DNA of 64,000 nucleotides from JBCCGI01 sp039029355 (GTDB lineage: Bacteria > Planctomycetota > UBA1135 > GCA-002686595): NCBI GenBank assembly GCA_039029355.1, contig JBCCGI010000024.1, positions 38,257 through 102,256 of the forward strand. The letters are read 5' to 3'. Below the pieces are notes generated by a model. That model saw nothing but the letters and a program-made list of their open reading frames with translations, did no database searches and was not told the DNA's origin. Position 1 is the stretch's first letter. The number at the start of each line of letters is the position of its first letter. Shown here piece by piece: positions 16,601 to 25,506 of this stretch. A program made the translations under genes and the position numbers.

Positions 16601-19082
16601 CGATCGACTCGGACGTCACGTCGTGATCCGGCGGCGCGCACTCGCGCTCGGCGGTCGCGGTGAAGGTGGCCTCGTAGGCGCCCTCCTCCTCGGGCGTGAC
16701 CTCGGCGCTGGCGCCGGTGCCGCTCTCGAAGGGCGCGCCGTCCTTGGTGACCTCCCAGGTGTAGCTCAGCGCCCCGTTCAGGTCGACCGAGGTCGTGCTC
16801 CCGTCGGGGCAGGTGGTGAAGCCGGTGCCGCCGCTGTCGTCGACGTCCTTGACGTCGAACACGATCGGCTTGCCGAGGCACTTGCCTTCGGGGAACGACA
16901 CCTCGACCTCGCCGCCGGTGAGGCTACCGGTCGACGTGCACGTCACCGGGCCGAGGCAGCAGTCCGAGGTCACCGAGTACGGCGGGCAGTTGCACCACCA
17001 CCCGGCCTTGTCGATGCCGTCGCCCGGCAGCGAGCGGATGACCGAGCCGTCGCCCGCGACCTGCCCGGTGGCGACGATCAGGAACTGGTTGACGTCGTGA
17101 TCGAAGCTCAGGAAGTTCGTGATCGTCCCCGGCTTGAGGCCGGAGAGGTTCGGGTAGGTGATCCGCAGCGGCGGATCGAAGGTCGCGCCGGCCGGCTGCA
17201 CGGTGCCCGCGAAGGGCGGCGCGGCGCCGTCGGTCATCGGCATCGGGATGTCGTCGATGTGGACCTGGTCCATCGAGAGCGTGATCGGGTTGCTCTCGTC
17301 CACCAGCGTCCCGTCGGGGTGATGCACGACCGCGCCCGCGGGCAGGAACATCGTCATGCCCTCTAGGCCCGCGATCGACAGCGTCACGTTCTGCGTGCCG
17401 TTGTAGACCACCTGATTGGCCGGGTTGAGCTCGGGGAAGAGCGCCGGCATCGACAGGGTGTTCGCGGCGTTCGCGACGACGGTCAGCTCGTAGGAGAGCT
17501 TCGGGTACGTCCCGGGAGCGACCGAGGCTCCGCCGACGGAGTCGGCCGTAGCGCCGTCCACGTCGAGGTGCGCCGGTCCGGAGAGTCCGATGTCGACGAA
17601 CTCGAACTCGCCCTCGTCGTCGGTCAGCACGCTCGGCAGAGTCGTCGCGCCGATGGTCAGCGTGCAGGTCGCGTTGCGCAGCGGCAGGCTGGAGTTGTCG
17701 AGCGCGATGCCGCGCAGGTCGGTCGTCTGCAGCGCGTCGGTCGCCACGCCGACCAGCAGGAAGGTCGCCGGCAGGCCGATGTTGCCGGGGAAGTCGGCCT
17801 GGATCAGGTTGTTCCCCGCCTGCGTGCCCATGTCGAACGACACGCTCGCGTAGCCGCTCGGCTCGGTCAGCACGGTCGCCTGCGTCAGGCCGTTCACCAG
17901 ACCGTCGCCCTGGACGACGGTGAAGGTGACCTGCTCGCCGCCCACGCCGTTGCAGGCGTCGCTGACCCAGACCCGCAGCGGATCGGGAGCGGTGCCGCCC
18001 AGCTGGACGCGCTGGCTGTTGCCCTCGCTGACGTTGATCTGGTCCGGCGGCCCCGCCAGCGCCGAGGCGCCGAAGAAGACCGGGCCAAGGACGTCCCTGG
18101 ACTCGACGCGGACGAGGTTGTTGCCGAAGCCCGCGTCCGAGCCCAGCGACCAGAAGGCCGCGGCCTCGCCGTTGCCGTCGGTCAGGAGCTGCAGGACGCG
18201 CGTGCCCGCACCGCCCGGGGCTTCCGACAGGACGCCGTCGCTCTTGACGACCTCGAAGTTGACGAGCTTGTTGGCGAGGGCGCTACCATCGGGCTTCACG
18301 ACCCGCGCGACGATGGCGCTGGCGAGCTCGGTCTGCACGACCGCCGTCTGGGCGACGCCCGACACGACCTCGAGCGCGCCGATCACCGGCGTCGACGGCC
18401 GGATCAGCACCGGCAGGGTCTGCGGGCTCCCGGCCAGTGAGATCGAGCCTTCGGCGCGGTTGCCGAGGCGGTCGATCGCCACGACCTGCAGCACGGCGGC
18501 CGCGCCGGCGGACGTGGTGCCCGCGGGCGCAGGCTCGACGGGCGTCAGCGGCACTCCCTGCGCGAGGAACGTGCCGTTCGTGCCGAAGCCCTCGTGCACC
18601 TTGGCCTCGACGCCGTTGACGCGCACGCGCAGGCCGTACCGGCCGCTGAGGCGGTCGGAGATGCGCCCGAAGACGTCGACGGACTCCTGCCCGGGGGCGA
18701 TCATCGCCGGCGACAGGTCCACCGCCACCTCGGGCGGCTCGGCGTCGTGGACGACGCGCGCGACCTCGACCGGGCTGCGGTCGCCGTCGGCGTCGACCGC
18801 GGTGAAGAAGATGCGGTTGAGGCGGTTGTGCGCGAGCGGCACGTCCACCTGGAAGCCGCCGTCCGTCACCGGGACGGCGAAGGTCTGGGCCGGGCCCGAG
18901 ACCTCGACGTGTACCGCGTCCGGCGCGGTGCCGGCGACGGCGACCGAGTCCTCGGACGTCAGCTGCACGTGCGCGTCGAGCTCGGGTGCCGGCGGTAGGT
19001 CGCCAGCGCGAGCGTGCGCCGAGGCGGCGAGGGCGAGGCCCAGGAGAGCGGAGAGGGTCCAGCGAGTTCGGTTCTTCTGCAC
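13662..19082 (-). CDS. giant exported Ig-like/RHS-leader-like protein with C-terminal nuclease-like domain (1806 aa)
   Basis: Starts at GTG 19082, preceded by AGGAGG with 6-nt spacing, and begins with a signal peptide (RTRWTLSALLGLALAASAHA). Residues ~30-560 are Ig-like and regulatory-like domains. Around 576-700 a stretch with LPAGAVVHHPDGT, PMPMTDG and NFLSFDHDVNQF matches the leader region that precedes RHS/YD repeats in large polymorphic toxins. Residues ~836-860 form an acidic EF-hand-like region (DRNNDGAIDDDDDE). More Ig-like domains follow to ~1400, then a hydrophobic pre-toxin-like helix-rich region (~1410-1640). The tip (~1690-1745) has YELEAAS, then DIDMVIG and YQMKRS, fitting the E...D...QxK core of PD-(D/E)XK toxin nucleases. 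No RHS repeats are present. Second gene of a three-gene operon. I infer an exported toxin; whether the nuclease is active is unknown. Confidence 0.85.
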   Translation of the reverse strand: MQKNRTRWTLSALLGLALAASAHARAGDLPPAPELDAHVQLTSEDSVAVAGTAPDAVHVEVSGPAQTFAVPVTDGGFQVDVPLAHNRLNRIFFTAVDADGDRSPVEVARVVHDAEPPEVAVDLSPAMIAPGQESVDVFGRISDRLSGRYGLRVRVNGVEAKVHEGFGTNGTFLAQGVPLTPVEPAPAGTTSAGAAAVLQVVAIDRLGNRAEGSISLAGSPQTLPVLIRPSTPVIGALEVVSGVAQTAVVQTELASAIVARVVKPDGSALANKLVNFEVVKSDGVLSEAPGGAGTRVLQLLTDGNGEAAAFWSLGSDAGFGNNLVRVESRDVLGPVFFGASALAGPPDQINVSEGNSQRVQLGGTAPDPLRVWVSDACNGVGGEQVTFTVVQGDGLVNGLTQATVLTEPSGYASVSFDMGTQAGNNLIQADFPGNIGLPATFLLVGVATDALQTTDLRGIALDNSSLPLRNATCTLTIGATTLPSVLTDDEGEFEFVDIGLSGPAHLDVDGATADSVGGASVAPGTYPKLSYELTVVANAANTLSMPALFPELNPANQVVYNGTQNVTLSIAGLEGMTMFLPAGAVVHHPDGTLVDESNPITLSMDQVHIDDIPMPMTDGAAPPFAGTVQPAGATFDPPLRITYPNLSGLKPGTITNFLSFDHDVNQFLIVATGQVAGDGSVIRSLPGDGIDKAGWWCNCPPYSVTSDCCLGPVTCTSTGSLTGGEVEVSFPEGKCLGKPIVFDVKDVDDSGGTGFTTCPDGSTTSVDLNGALSYTWEVTKDGAPFESGTGASAEVTPEEEGAYEATFTATAERECAPPDHDVTSESIDMTRVIDLDIDRNNDGAIDDDDDELEDAEVSEAVGALTELNDNDDNGNDVPDYDDPGPFADPDLEPLEIFVDPTGIQMPVVELDVLSGGDSVNIFRQADKTEQITQFPYVLDEMTEYDTTFYVEGKEWRTEQTRIQLALKDDQTVVCDDTVRLYVGRLAANMPSDVLLPDSPIATVTGLPPGAEFDFEVQRNGGTVSQAQATIGSALAYATTVSTAASQNSPGDTYSVVATADGGNISVSSGACVVFPGLPENVQTGLSNPLVRDGFSTADLTVTLTDLYGNAVENGTGVQIVADLRASEVSQTLLSGETAGGQVQVPLAAPLTDQLDLRVISGSKEHAFTVPVADLTLTAPTPGSSTIAVGDQVTFQITTNAGDGTPVFWTVSNFDPGSLNTATSTVSGGQSTILVDTTGASVGECSVTATVAGALGATQVTYESPGIFANSLQAVMDRPVIVSGYTDDGLYTLTTTADPPSLFAGGSFTRQVDVAVYATSTVTVSGKGATEYDVSLLNPADSAYVTFEGLTGPAGGTLTTSGRVPSETGFGAFGIRSTGAAIAGVHAIDIRIQEVTGTSDGGESVDCRIYYVEPGLWASSLDTVVAFFGGDPKTPSGIAANVAGGILIVGDIGALAKNGWRMVSGGQVNYAEVTLTGAGLLTELAIGAGEVADAPISGVRSLVAFLGKTSFTEVLGILLRRGISNAEDLTQLAAFIARAVSDAPFLTVAKEIFTSQQSMEAGIRVLDDFGDDYANVIASAVTSSTGIGKSAARGTTELLDAPGAVRTAVQSAPAGQVDDAIEGVLQALEKGVDGELLSKALNNEELFTGAGSITTNYTKADYLTDLGVVAKVADETGLTRLVKSTTNAGSGKWGFRYELEAASSIIQETGATNAVFLSRLVNIEDVGKTDIDMVIGATFYQMKRSKSAFKGGAEGIVAWVNKAFAAGAADLVYVTPAIDQIPKAAKNMLDSLIADGVPITLKEVPFK

Positions 19083-19088
19083 GGCGAG

Positions 19089-19094
19089 CCTCCT
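19089..19094 (-). promoter_or_regulatory. strong ribosome-binding site overlapping upstream stop
   Basis: AGGAGG on the minus strand, 6 nt before GTG 19082 and overlapping the TAG stop (19093-19095) of the upstream gene. It sets the GTG start and shows translational coupling. Confidence 0.7.
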
Positions 19095-22068
19095 AGCGAA
19101 TCCGCTGGTTGGGGTGAGTCGAGAGCGTCCCGGAGACGCCGTTGGCGGTCGCGAGGTCCGCGTCGCCGTCGCCGTCCAGGTCCGCGGCCAGCGTGTAGTC
19201 GGTCGACGCCTCGCCGCCATAGGTCCCGCCGTCCGCGAAGGTCCCGTTGCCGTTGTTGAAGAGCAGCGAGAGCAGCGCGACCTGCGAGAAGACGTTCAGC
19301 CGACCGGGCACGAGCAGGTCGAGGTCGCCGTCGCCGTCGAAGTCCGCGGTCGCGATGGACTGCGGGCTGGTCGCGACGGAATAGGTCACGTCCAGGCCGA
19401 ACGTGCCGCCGCCCAGGTTGAGCAGGACCGACACGTCGTTGGTCGTGGTGTTGGCCACGAGCAGGTCGAGCGCGCCGTCGCCGTCGACGTCGCCGAGCGC
19501 GACGAACTCCGGCCCTCCTCCGGTGCCGTAGAGCACCTCCGGGGCGAACGTCGCGTCGCCGTTGTTGATGTGTACCGACACCGCATCGCCGCCGAAGAGC
19601 GACGAGCTGGTGTTGGCGAGGTCGGGAGCGCCGTCGCCGTTGAGGTCGCCGATCGCCATCGATTGCGGCAGCAGGCCGGTCGGAAGGCTCCCCTGGATGC
19701 CGAAGAGCGCGCCGCCGAGGTTGACGAGCACGGTGATGCTGCCCGCCGCGGAGTCCAGCACCGCCAGGTCGACGTCGCCGTCGGCGTCGAGGTCGCCCGC
19801 CTGGACGACGAAGGGCGAGCCACCGGACGCCACCGGGAAGCCCGGGGTGAACCCGCCGAGCCCGTCGTTCAGCAGCACCGTGAGCGAGCCGCCGAGCGAG
19901 TTCGCGACCACCAGGTCGAAGTCCGCGTCCAGGTCGAGGTCGGCGACCGCTACCGAGCGCGGCCCGCCGCCGGTCGCGTAGAACACCGGCGCGGCGTAGC
20001 CGCCGCTGCCGTCGCCCGCGTACACGCCGACCTGGTCGCCGCCGAAGTCGGCCGCTACCAGGTCGAGCACGCCGTCTCCGTTCAGGTCGCCGGCCGCGAG
20101 GCCGGTGGCCTCGATGCCCACCGGCTCGGTGGAGAAGGTCGCGAAGGTGCCGTCGCCGGCGCCGAACAGCGCCGAGAGCGAGTCGCCGTTCTCGTTGACG
20201 ACCAGCGCGTCGACCGCGCCGTCGCCGTCGAGGTCCTCGGCGACCACGTCGGACGGCAGCGCGCCCGCGCGGCTGGCATCGGCCGGGCCGAAGCCGCCGA
20301 AGCCGTCGCCGAGGTAGACGACGAGCTCGTCCGAGGTCGAGCGGCCGGCGACGAGGAGGTCGGGACCCTGCACGCCGTCGAGGTCGGCCGTCGCGAGCGC
20401 CCACGGGTCCTCGGCGCCGGAGAGGGAGGCGAGCGGCCCGAAGGTGCCGTCGCCCAGGCCGAAGGCCAGCTCGACCGAGTCCGCGTCGGGATCGGCGAAC
20501 GCGACGTCGAGCGCGCCGTCGCCGTCGAGGTCGTCGAGCGCGACGGCCCTGCCGCGCCCTCCGAGGCCGAGCGGGACGGCGGTGCCAAAGGCGCCGAGCC
20601 CGTCGCCGAGGAGCACCGAGCCGAGCTGTCCGGCGGTGAGGTCGTTCGCGACCACCGCGTCCGCCGCGCCGTCGAGGTTGAGGTCGCCGAGCGCGACCTC
20701 GCGCGGCTGCAGCGACGCGGGATAGGTGATGTTGAGCCCGAGGCCGGCGGCGCCGTCGTTCAGCAGCACCGACACCGTCGCCGAGGCGCGGTTCGCCACC
20801 ACGAGGTCGAGGTCGCCGTCGCCTTCGAGGTCCGCCAGGGCCACGTCGGCCGGCTGGGCGCCGGTGAAGGCCGACGCGCCGGCGACGAACGCCGCGCCTC
20901 CCGCATTGAGGTACACGCCGGCCGTGCCGGCGCCCTCGTGGGTGACCGCGGCGTCGGCGTCGCCGTCGCCGTCGAGGTCGCCGAGCGCCAGGTTGAGCGG
21001 CCCCGCCTGGGTCGGCACGCTCCCGTCGGAGACGAAGAGCCCCTCGCCGTTGTTGTGCAGCAGGGCCAGGCTGTCCTGCGCCGTGCCGCCGGCCAGGACG
21101 TCGCGGTCGCCGTCGCCGTCGAGATCGGCTGCCGCGGCCGCGGTGGGGGTGGGCAGCGCGTCGAACTGCGGGTTGCCGAAGACCGGCCCGACGAAGCCGG
21201 GCGCCAGCACCACCAGGCCGACGTCGGTGAAGCCGTCGTCGACGCCCGGCGCCGGGTCCGAGGCTCCGACGTAGTTCTGGTCGCCGAGCACCGCCTCGCC
21301 GAACACCGTGATGCCCTGCCCGGCCGGTGCGACGACGGACATCAGGAACGAGCCGTCGGACGCGCTGGTCGCGTTGCCGCCGAAGTTCGCCTTCAGCTCG
21401 GCGCCGCCGACCGGCGTCCCGTCCTCGAGCACGGCGAAGCCGACGACGCTGGTCGAGATGGCGTCGTCGACCACGTCGATGCCGATCGTGTCCGTGATGC
21501 CGTAGTTGACGACGGTGATGAACGCCAGCCCGGCGCTCGCGCCGGTCACGCGCCCGGCCGCGTCGACCCCGGCGATGTCGAGGTTGCTCGACTGGTATGC
21601 GGTCGCGGGATCGGTGGTCTCGTCGAGCACCGTGCCGTCGGAGAGCGTGATCAGGGTCGAGAGCTGCAGCGGCTCGCCGACCCCTAGGATCGTCTGCGGC
21701 GCCGAGACCTCCATCGTGCGCCCGATCAGCGGGGGCACGCTGGTGACCGTAAGGTCGTTCACCAGGAACAGCGCCCCCTGGATCAGCTGGAACGGATCCG
21801 AGATCGCGTACATGGTGGTGCCGTCCGGGCGCTGCGACACGCCCATCACGCGGAAGGTCTGGTCGCTCTTGAAGTCGGCCAGCGTGCCCGGACCGCCGGG
21901 GCCGTAGTTGTCGGCCGCCGACACGTTCGGGATCAGGAAGCTCCCGTCCGGGTTCACCTGCGCGGCCTGTCCGTTGACGGACACGGTCCAAAGCTCATCC
22001 AAGTCCTGGGCGGCGGACGGCGGCGGTGCCGCAACGCCCACACACATCGCCAAGAGGGCGAGTCTCAT
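19093..22068 (-). CDS. exported FG-GAP/VCBS protein with N-terminal Ig-like domains (991 aa)
   Basis: ATG 22068 with AGGAG 7 nt upstream and a signal peptide (MRLALLAMCVGVAAPPPSAA). Residues ~22-130 match the type of N-terminal region seen in proteins next to RHS-type toxin genes (GSFLIPNVSAADNYGPGGPG). Residues ~130-210 are a BIG2-like domain (SNLDIAGVDAAGRVTG), followed by a regulatory-like domain, then some 14 VCBS units (LDGDGDRDVL, LDGDGDADAAV, LNGDGVLDLV and so on) up to the C-terminus. Unlike most exported proteins here it lacks a terminal module. It is the first gene of the operon with the giant toxin-like protein, so it may help display or deliver it. That role is inference from position. 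Confidence 0.86.
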   Translation of the reverse strand: MRLALLAMCVGVAAPPPSAAQDLDELWTVSVNGQAAQVNPDGSFLIPNVSAADNYGPGGPGTLADFKSDQTFRVMGVSQRPDGTTMYAISDPFQLIQGALFLVNDLTVTSVPPLIGRTMEVSAPQTILGVGEPLQLSTLITLSDGTVLDETTDPATAYQSSNLDIAGVDAAGRVTGASAGLAFITVVNYGITDTIGIDVVDDAISTSVVGFAVLEDGTPVGGAELKANFGGNATSASDGSFLMSVVAPAGQGITVFGEAVLGDQNYVGASDPAPGVDDGFTDVGLVVLAPGFVGPVFGNPQFDALPTPTAAAAADLDGDGDRDVLAGGTAQDSLALLHNNGEGLFVSDGSVPTQAGPLNLALGDLDGDGDADAAVTHEGAGTAGVYLNAGGAAFVAGASAFTGAQPADVALADLEGDGDLDLVVANRASATVSVLLNDGAAGLGLNITYPASLQPREVALGDLNLDGAADAVVANDLTAGQLGSVLLGDGLGAFGTAVPLGLGGRGRAVALDDLDGDGALDVAFADPDADSVELAFGLGDGTFGPLASLSGAEDPWALATADLDGVQGPDLLVAGRSTSDELVVYLGDGFGGFGPADASRAGALPSDVVAEDLDGDGAVDALVVNENGDSLSALFGAGDGTFATFSTEPVGIEATGLAAGDLNGDGVLDLVAADFGGDQVGVYAGDGSGGYAAPVFYATGGGPRSVAVADLDLDADFDLVVANSLGGSLTVLLNDGLGGFTPGFPVASGGSPFVVQAGDLDADGDVDLAVLDSAAGSITVLVNLGGALFGIQGSLPTGLLPQSMAIGDLNGDGAPDLANTSSSLFGGDAVSVHINNGDATFAPEVLYGTGGGPEFVALGDVDGDGALDLLVANTTTNDVSVLLNLGGGTFGLDVTYSVATSPQSIATADFDGDGDLDLLVPGRLNVFSQVALLSLLFNNGNGTFADGGTYGGEASTDYTLAADLDGDGDADLATANGVSGTLSTHPNQRIR

Positions 22069-22202
22069 GGGGGGTCTCCTCTACTCGGGGTCGGGGGGCG
22101 CCGCCACGGGCAGTGATTCCCGCGCGGCGCGTCTCTCTTCGAGAACGGGGGTGCGAGCGGCCCCAGCCACAAAATGGGGCACATATTTCGCCGAGGCTCT
22201 CG

Positions 22203-22208
22203 AGCCTA
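22203..22208 (-). promoter_or_regulatory. candidate -10 box TAGGCT of the toxin-like operon
   Basis: TAGGCT on the minus strand, implying a leader of roughly 125-130 nt before ATG 22068. Confidence 0.3.
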
Positions 22209-22601
22209 GCGAGCCGTCTCGAAGCGGACGCAAATTCCGCCCGCTCTCGCGCGGGCTGGGGAAGGCCCGCGCGGCTTAACGGAAAGCGAGCTCGTTGCTT
22301 GGCTCGGACCAGGCGCCCCGCTCCGCTCTTGCATAGGAATGCGGAATGTTATTTGGCGCGCTTCTAGGCACGCGGCGTAGGGGCGAAGATCTCCCCGGCC
22401 CGCGCCGCACCGGAAGGCCGCGCGCCCCGGCAAGGCGCTGGGAGCGCGCGCGCCCGGCCGGGATCGAGGTCCCCGAGGAGCGCGTCGAGGCCGCGCCGGA
22501 GCGGCGCGCGAAGCAAAGGCCGACTTCAGCGCAACTTCTGCCCGGCCTGGGGTGGAGAGGCCGGGAAGGGGACCCTGCCCCTCCGATCGAGGCGCTCCCG
22601 T

Positions 22602-22607
22602 TACCCT
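22602..22607 (+). promoter_or_regulatory. candidate -10 box TACCCT
   Basis: TACCCT in a GTTACCCTAGGG context, 43 nt upstream of ATG 22651. No -35 box recognised. Confidence 0.3.
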
Positions 22608-22650
22608 AGGGCATCCCCGAGCCCCGAGGCCCCAGCATCCCGCTCCAACC

Positions 22651-24444
22651 ATGCACGCCCTCCCGACCCTACCGTCCGCGGCGCTCCTCGTCGGCGGAGC
22701 CTTCTCGGCCTTCCAGCACGCGGCGCGCGACCCGGTCGCCGTCTCGGACGCGACCATCGCCGCGCCCCGGGGCGTGGCCGTCGCGGCGGACGGGGACCTC
22801 GCGGCGGTCCTCTTCGAGGATGACGCGACCCAGAGGGTGTACGTGGCGGTAGCCGACGCCCGCGCGCTCGCGTTCGGCCCGCCGGTGCGGATCGACGGCG
22901 ACGTCGGCGCCCACGACAAGGCGGTCGGCCCGACCGTCTTCGAGGCCTCCGGCGCGCTCGCGGTGCGCGGCGACACCGTGTACGCCTCCTGGCTGGATGA
23001 GCGGAACGCCGCCGGCGGCGGCTTCGGAGGCGCCGAGGCCGTCGACGTCTACTTCGCGCGCTCCACCGACGCCGGCGCGACCTGGACCGAGCAGCCGGTG
23101 CCCAAGGGCTACGCGGTGGGAGGCTCGTCGCCGGTCCTCAGCTACGCGATGGCGGTCAGCGACGACGGCGAGCACGTCTACGTCGCGCAGATCGTGGACC
23201 CGAGCTTCTTCGGCGGTGTGACGACCGAGTTGTGGCTCGCCGCCTCGCACGACGGCGGGCTGAGCTTCGACGACCCGATCCGGGTCGACGGCGGCTCGAC
23301 CGAGCAGCGCTTCGTCGCGCTCGCGCTGGACGGCGACGTGCTGCACGTCGCGCACATCGCCGCCACCTACCCGCCGGGCACCTGGTCGTACGACGTCTTC
23401 CACCAGGCCGCGCCGTTCGGCGCCGGCTTCCCCGCGACGCCGACCCAGGTCGACCTCTACGGCGAGAAGGAGAACCTGGCGATCGCCGAGGTCGGCCTCG
23501 CCGCGCGCGCCGGGGTGGTCGCGGTGTCATGGACGCAGAACGACGACGGCGGCGCGGCCATCGGGACCGATCCTTTCGTAGCGGTCTCGTCCGACGGAGG
23601 CGCGAACTTCGGCGCGCCCACGAGCGCCAGCAGCGCCGCTCCGTATGCCAACACGACCTACGAGACGGCGGTGGCCGTCGCGGCGGACGGCGCCGTCGTG
23701 GTGGCGTGGGCCGACGACCGCAATGGGCCTCTGGCGACACAGACCACGCTCTTCGCGGCGCGCTCCGCCGACGGCGGAGCGAGCTGGTCGCCCGAGGTCG
23801 ACTTCGGCGCGCCGACCTCACGCGGAACGCGACTCGCCGCGCGCGGCGACGACCTGGTTCTCTCGTGGCAGGGGAGCGCGGTCCGAAGCGCCTTCTCCCG
23901 CGACGGCGGCCTCACCTGGAGCCAGCCCGACATCGACGTGTCCGGCCCCGACCCGAACGACTTCCCGTTCCGCGCCAAGCCCTCGGCCCTCGCCGAGCTG
24001 TACGACAACGCGCTCTTCGCCTACGTCGGCCGCGAGGAGGGCGACCCGCAGAAGCAGCGCGTGTTCGTGGGGGGCTATCGCCTCCCCGAGGTCGCACCGC
24101 AGGGCTTCCTCGCCGGCGGAACGGCGCACGTCGAGCTCGCGTCGTTCTCGGGAGCAGCGCCCGTCGCGTGGGTCGTCTTCTCCGCCGCGCCGGGCGACCT
24201 CATCCTGCCCTTCGGCGACGGCCGCAACCTCGGGCTGGCGTTCGACTCCCTGTTGACCGCCTCGCTCGCGAGCCCGGCGGTGCTCCTGACGGGGCTCGAC
24301 GCCGCCGGCACCGGCGCGACCGCGTCGTTCGCCGTGCCGTTCGCGCCGGGGACGCAGCTCTTCGCCGCGGCGGTGTCGCTGGCGCTCGCGCCGGCGGTCG
24401 AGCTGGATGAGGTGACGGACGCGGTGGCGATCGAGGTGCAGTAG
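22651..24444 (+). CDS. exported sialidase-like (BNR/Asp-box) protein (597 aa)
   Basis: N-terminus MHALPTLPSAALLVGGAFSA is a weak but plausible signal peptide. The body contains five Asp-box motifs of the S-x-D-x-G-x-x-W type (STDAGATWTE, SHDGGLSFDD, SSDGGANFGA, SADGGASWSP, SRDGGLTWSQ at about 135, 198, 313, 371 and 415), spaced as in six-bladed sialidase/neuraminidase propellers. I do not see the arginine triad clearly, so catalytic sialidase activity is not claimed; many Asp-box proteins only bind. The terminal ~115 residues (from PQGFLAGGTAHVEL) are a module C-like domain. Exported. Confidence 0.8.
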   Translation: MHALPTLPSAALLVGGAFSAFQHAARDPVAVSDATIAAPRGVAVAADGDLAAVLFEDDATQRVYVAVADARALAFGPPVRIDGDVGAHDKAVGPTVFEASGALAVRGDTVYASWLDERNAAGGGFGGAEAVDVYFARSTDAGATWTEQPVPKGYAVGGSSPVLSYAMAVSDDGEHVYVAQIVDPSFFGGVTTELWLAASHDGGLSFDDPIRVDGGSTEQRFVALALDGDVLHVAHIAATYPPGTWSYDVFHQAAPFGAGFPATPTQVDLYGEKENLAIAEVGLAARAGVVAVSWTQNDDGGAAIGTDPFVAVSSDGGANFGAPTSASSAAPYANTTYETAVAVAADGAVVVAWADDRNGPLATQTTLFAARSADGGASWSPEVDFGAPTSRGTRLAARGDDLVLSWQGSAVRSAFSRDGGLTWSQPDIDVSGPDPNDFPFRAKPSALAELYDNALFAYVGREEGDPQKQRVFVGGYRLPEVAPQGFLAGGTAHVELASFSGAAPVAWVVFSAAPGDLILPFGDGRNLGLAFDSLLTASLASPAVLLTGLDAAGTGATASFAVPFAPGTQLFAAAVSLALAPAVELDEVTDAVAIEVQ

Positions 24445-24554
24445 GAGAGGTGTCCATTCCGGCAGGTCCCGGAAGTCGCTCGCAGGAGGCGAGGCGAGGG
24501 GGCGCAACGGGCGGTGTCGTGTGAAGGCGAATCCCGCACCCTCGCGCCGCGCCG

Positions 24555-24581
24555 TTGACCGACAGGGACTCGTAGTAGGCT
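24555..24581 (+). promoter_or_regulatory. candidate promoter TTGACC-N15-TAGGCT, leaderless
   Basis: TTGACC at 24555-24560 and TAGGCT at 24576-24581, spacer 15 nt (short). The hexamer ends 7 nt before ATG 24589, so the mRNA of the AraC-type regulator is probably leaderless. Confidence 0.4.
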
Positions 24582-24588
24582 GCGGGCC

Positions 24589-25464
24589 ATGAACCCCGCC
24601 TACTCCGAACGCGTCCACCGCGTGATGGACCACGTCCGCTCCCACCTCGACGGCGACCTCTCCCTCGACGCTCTCGCGCGCGTCGCCTGCTTCTCCCCTC
24701 ACCACTTCCACCGCATCTTCAGCGCCGCGGCGGGCGAGACGCTGACGCGCTTCGTCCAGCGCGCGCGGCTCGAGCGCGCCGCCTACCTGATGAAGGCCTC
24801 GCCCGAGCGCGAGCTCGGCTCGATCGCGCTCGAGGTCGGCTTCTCGGCGCAGTCGGACTTCTCGCGCGTGTTCCGGCAGCGCTACGGCGTCGCGCCCAGC
24901 GCGTGGGACCGGCGGTCGCGGCTCGACGAGGAGGGGATCGAGGGCTACGACGCGACGATCGCGGCCGTCCGCACGGACTGGACGCCGGCGGTGCGTGTGG
25001 TCGAGCGGCCCGCGTGTCGGCTGGCCTACGTGCGGCTGCGCGGGGCGTTTCACGACGGGGTGCTCGCGGGCGGGCTGGCGCGGCTGACGGCGGAGCTCGA
25101 GGAGCGCGGCGTCGACTGGCGCTCGTCTGCGCTCGTCGGGCTGAGCTGGGACAACTACGAGACGACGCCGCTCGATCAGGTGAGCTTTGACCTGGGGCTC
25201 ACGGTCGGCCCGAAAGTGCGCGCCGGAGGCGAGCTCGGCCTGCACACCTTCCCGGCGGTGCGCGCGGCGGAGGTCCACAGCCGCGGCCCGCTGAGCCACG
25301 TCGCGGTGGCGTGGGACGAGCTCTACAACGTCTGGCTGCCCGGGTCCCAGCTCGAGCCCGTGGACCTGCCCGCCATGAAGCGCTTCCGCCCGGTTCCGGC
25401 GGAGGTGGGGTGGGAGACGTGGGACGTCGACTGCTCGATCGCAGTGCGCCCGATGCGGCCCTGA
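24589..25464 (+). CDS. AraC-family regulator with GyrI-like effector domain
   Basis: 291 residues. Residues ~8-105 are a double helix-turn-helix AraC domain (LDALARVACFSPHHFHRIFS and the second helix pair with GFSAQSDFSRVFRQRYG). Residues ~125-291 form a GyrI-like small-molecule-binding domain (VVERPACRLAYVRLRG, later HSRGPLSHVAVAWDELY). This N-terminal DNA-binding, C-terminal GyrI layout is that of Rob/SoxS-like multidrug sensors. It probably binds a small hydrophobic or cationic ligand and regulates itself and perhaps the SRPBCC gene 70 nt downstream. Target genes unknown. Confidence 0.9.
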   Translation: MNPAYSERVHRVMDHVRSHLDGDLSLDALARVACFSPHHFHRIFSAAAGETLTRFVQRARLERAAYLMKASPERELGSIALEVGFSAQSDFSRVFRQRYGVAPSAWDRRSRLDEEGIEGYDATIAAVRTDWTPAVRVVERPACRLAYVRLRGAFHDGVLAGGLARLTAELEERGVDWRSSALVGLSWDNYETTPLDQVSFDLGLTVGPKVRAGGELGLHTFPAVRAAEVHSRGPLSHVAVAWDELYNVWLPGSQLEPVDLPAMKRFRPVPAEVGWETWDVDCSIAVRPMRP

Positions 25465-25506
25465 CAAGTCCGCAAGATCCGTAAAGCGCGGCGCTGCGGA
25501 CGGGCC

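Larger units (their letters stand above)
22069..22650. other. 582-nt divergent intergenic region
   Basis: Between the start of the toxin-like operon and the sialidase-like gene. It holds a candidate -10 for each side (22203-22208 minus, 22602-22607 plus) and a few AT-richer patches around 22270-22370. Short frames inside it have the composition of random high-GC sequence and no ribosome-binding sites; I see no gene. Confidence 0.5.

Noticed and set aside
22206..22976. 256-codon minus-strand frame in the divergent region
   Set aside because: It overlaps the start of the sialidase-like gene, has no ribosome-binding site and has Arg/Ala/Pro shadow composition.
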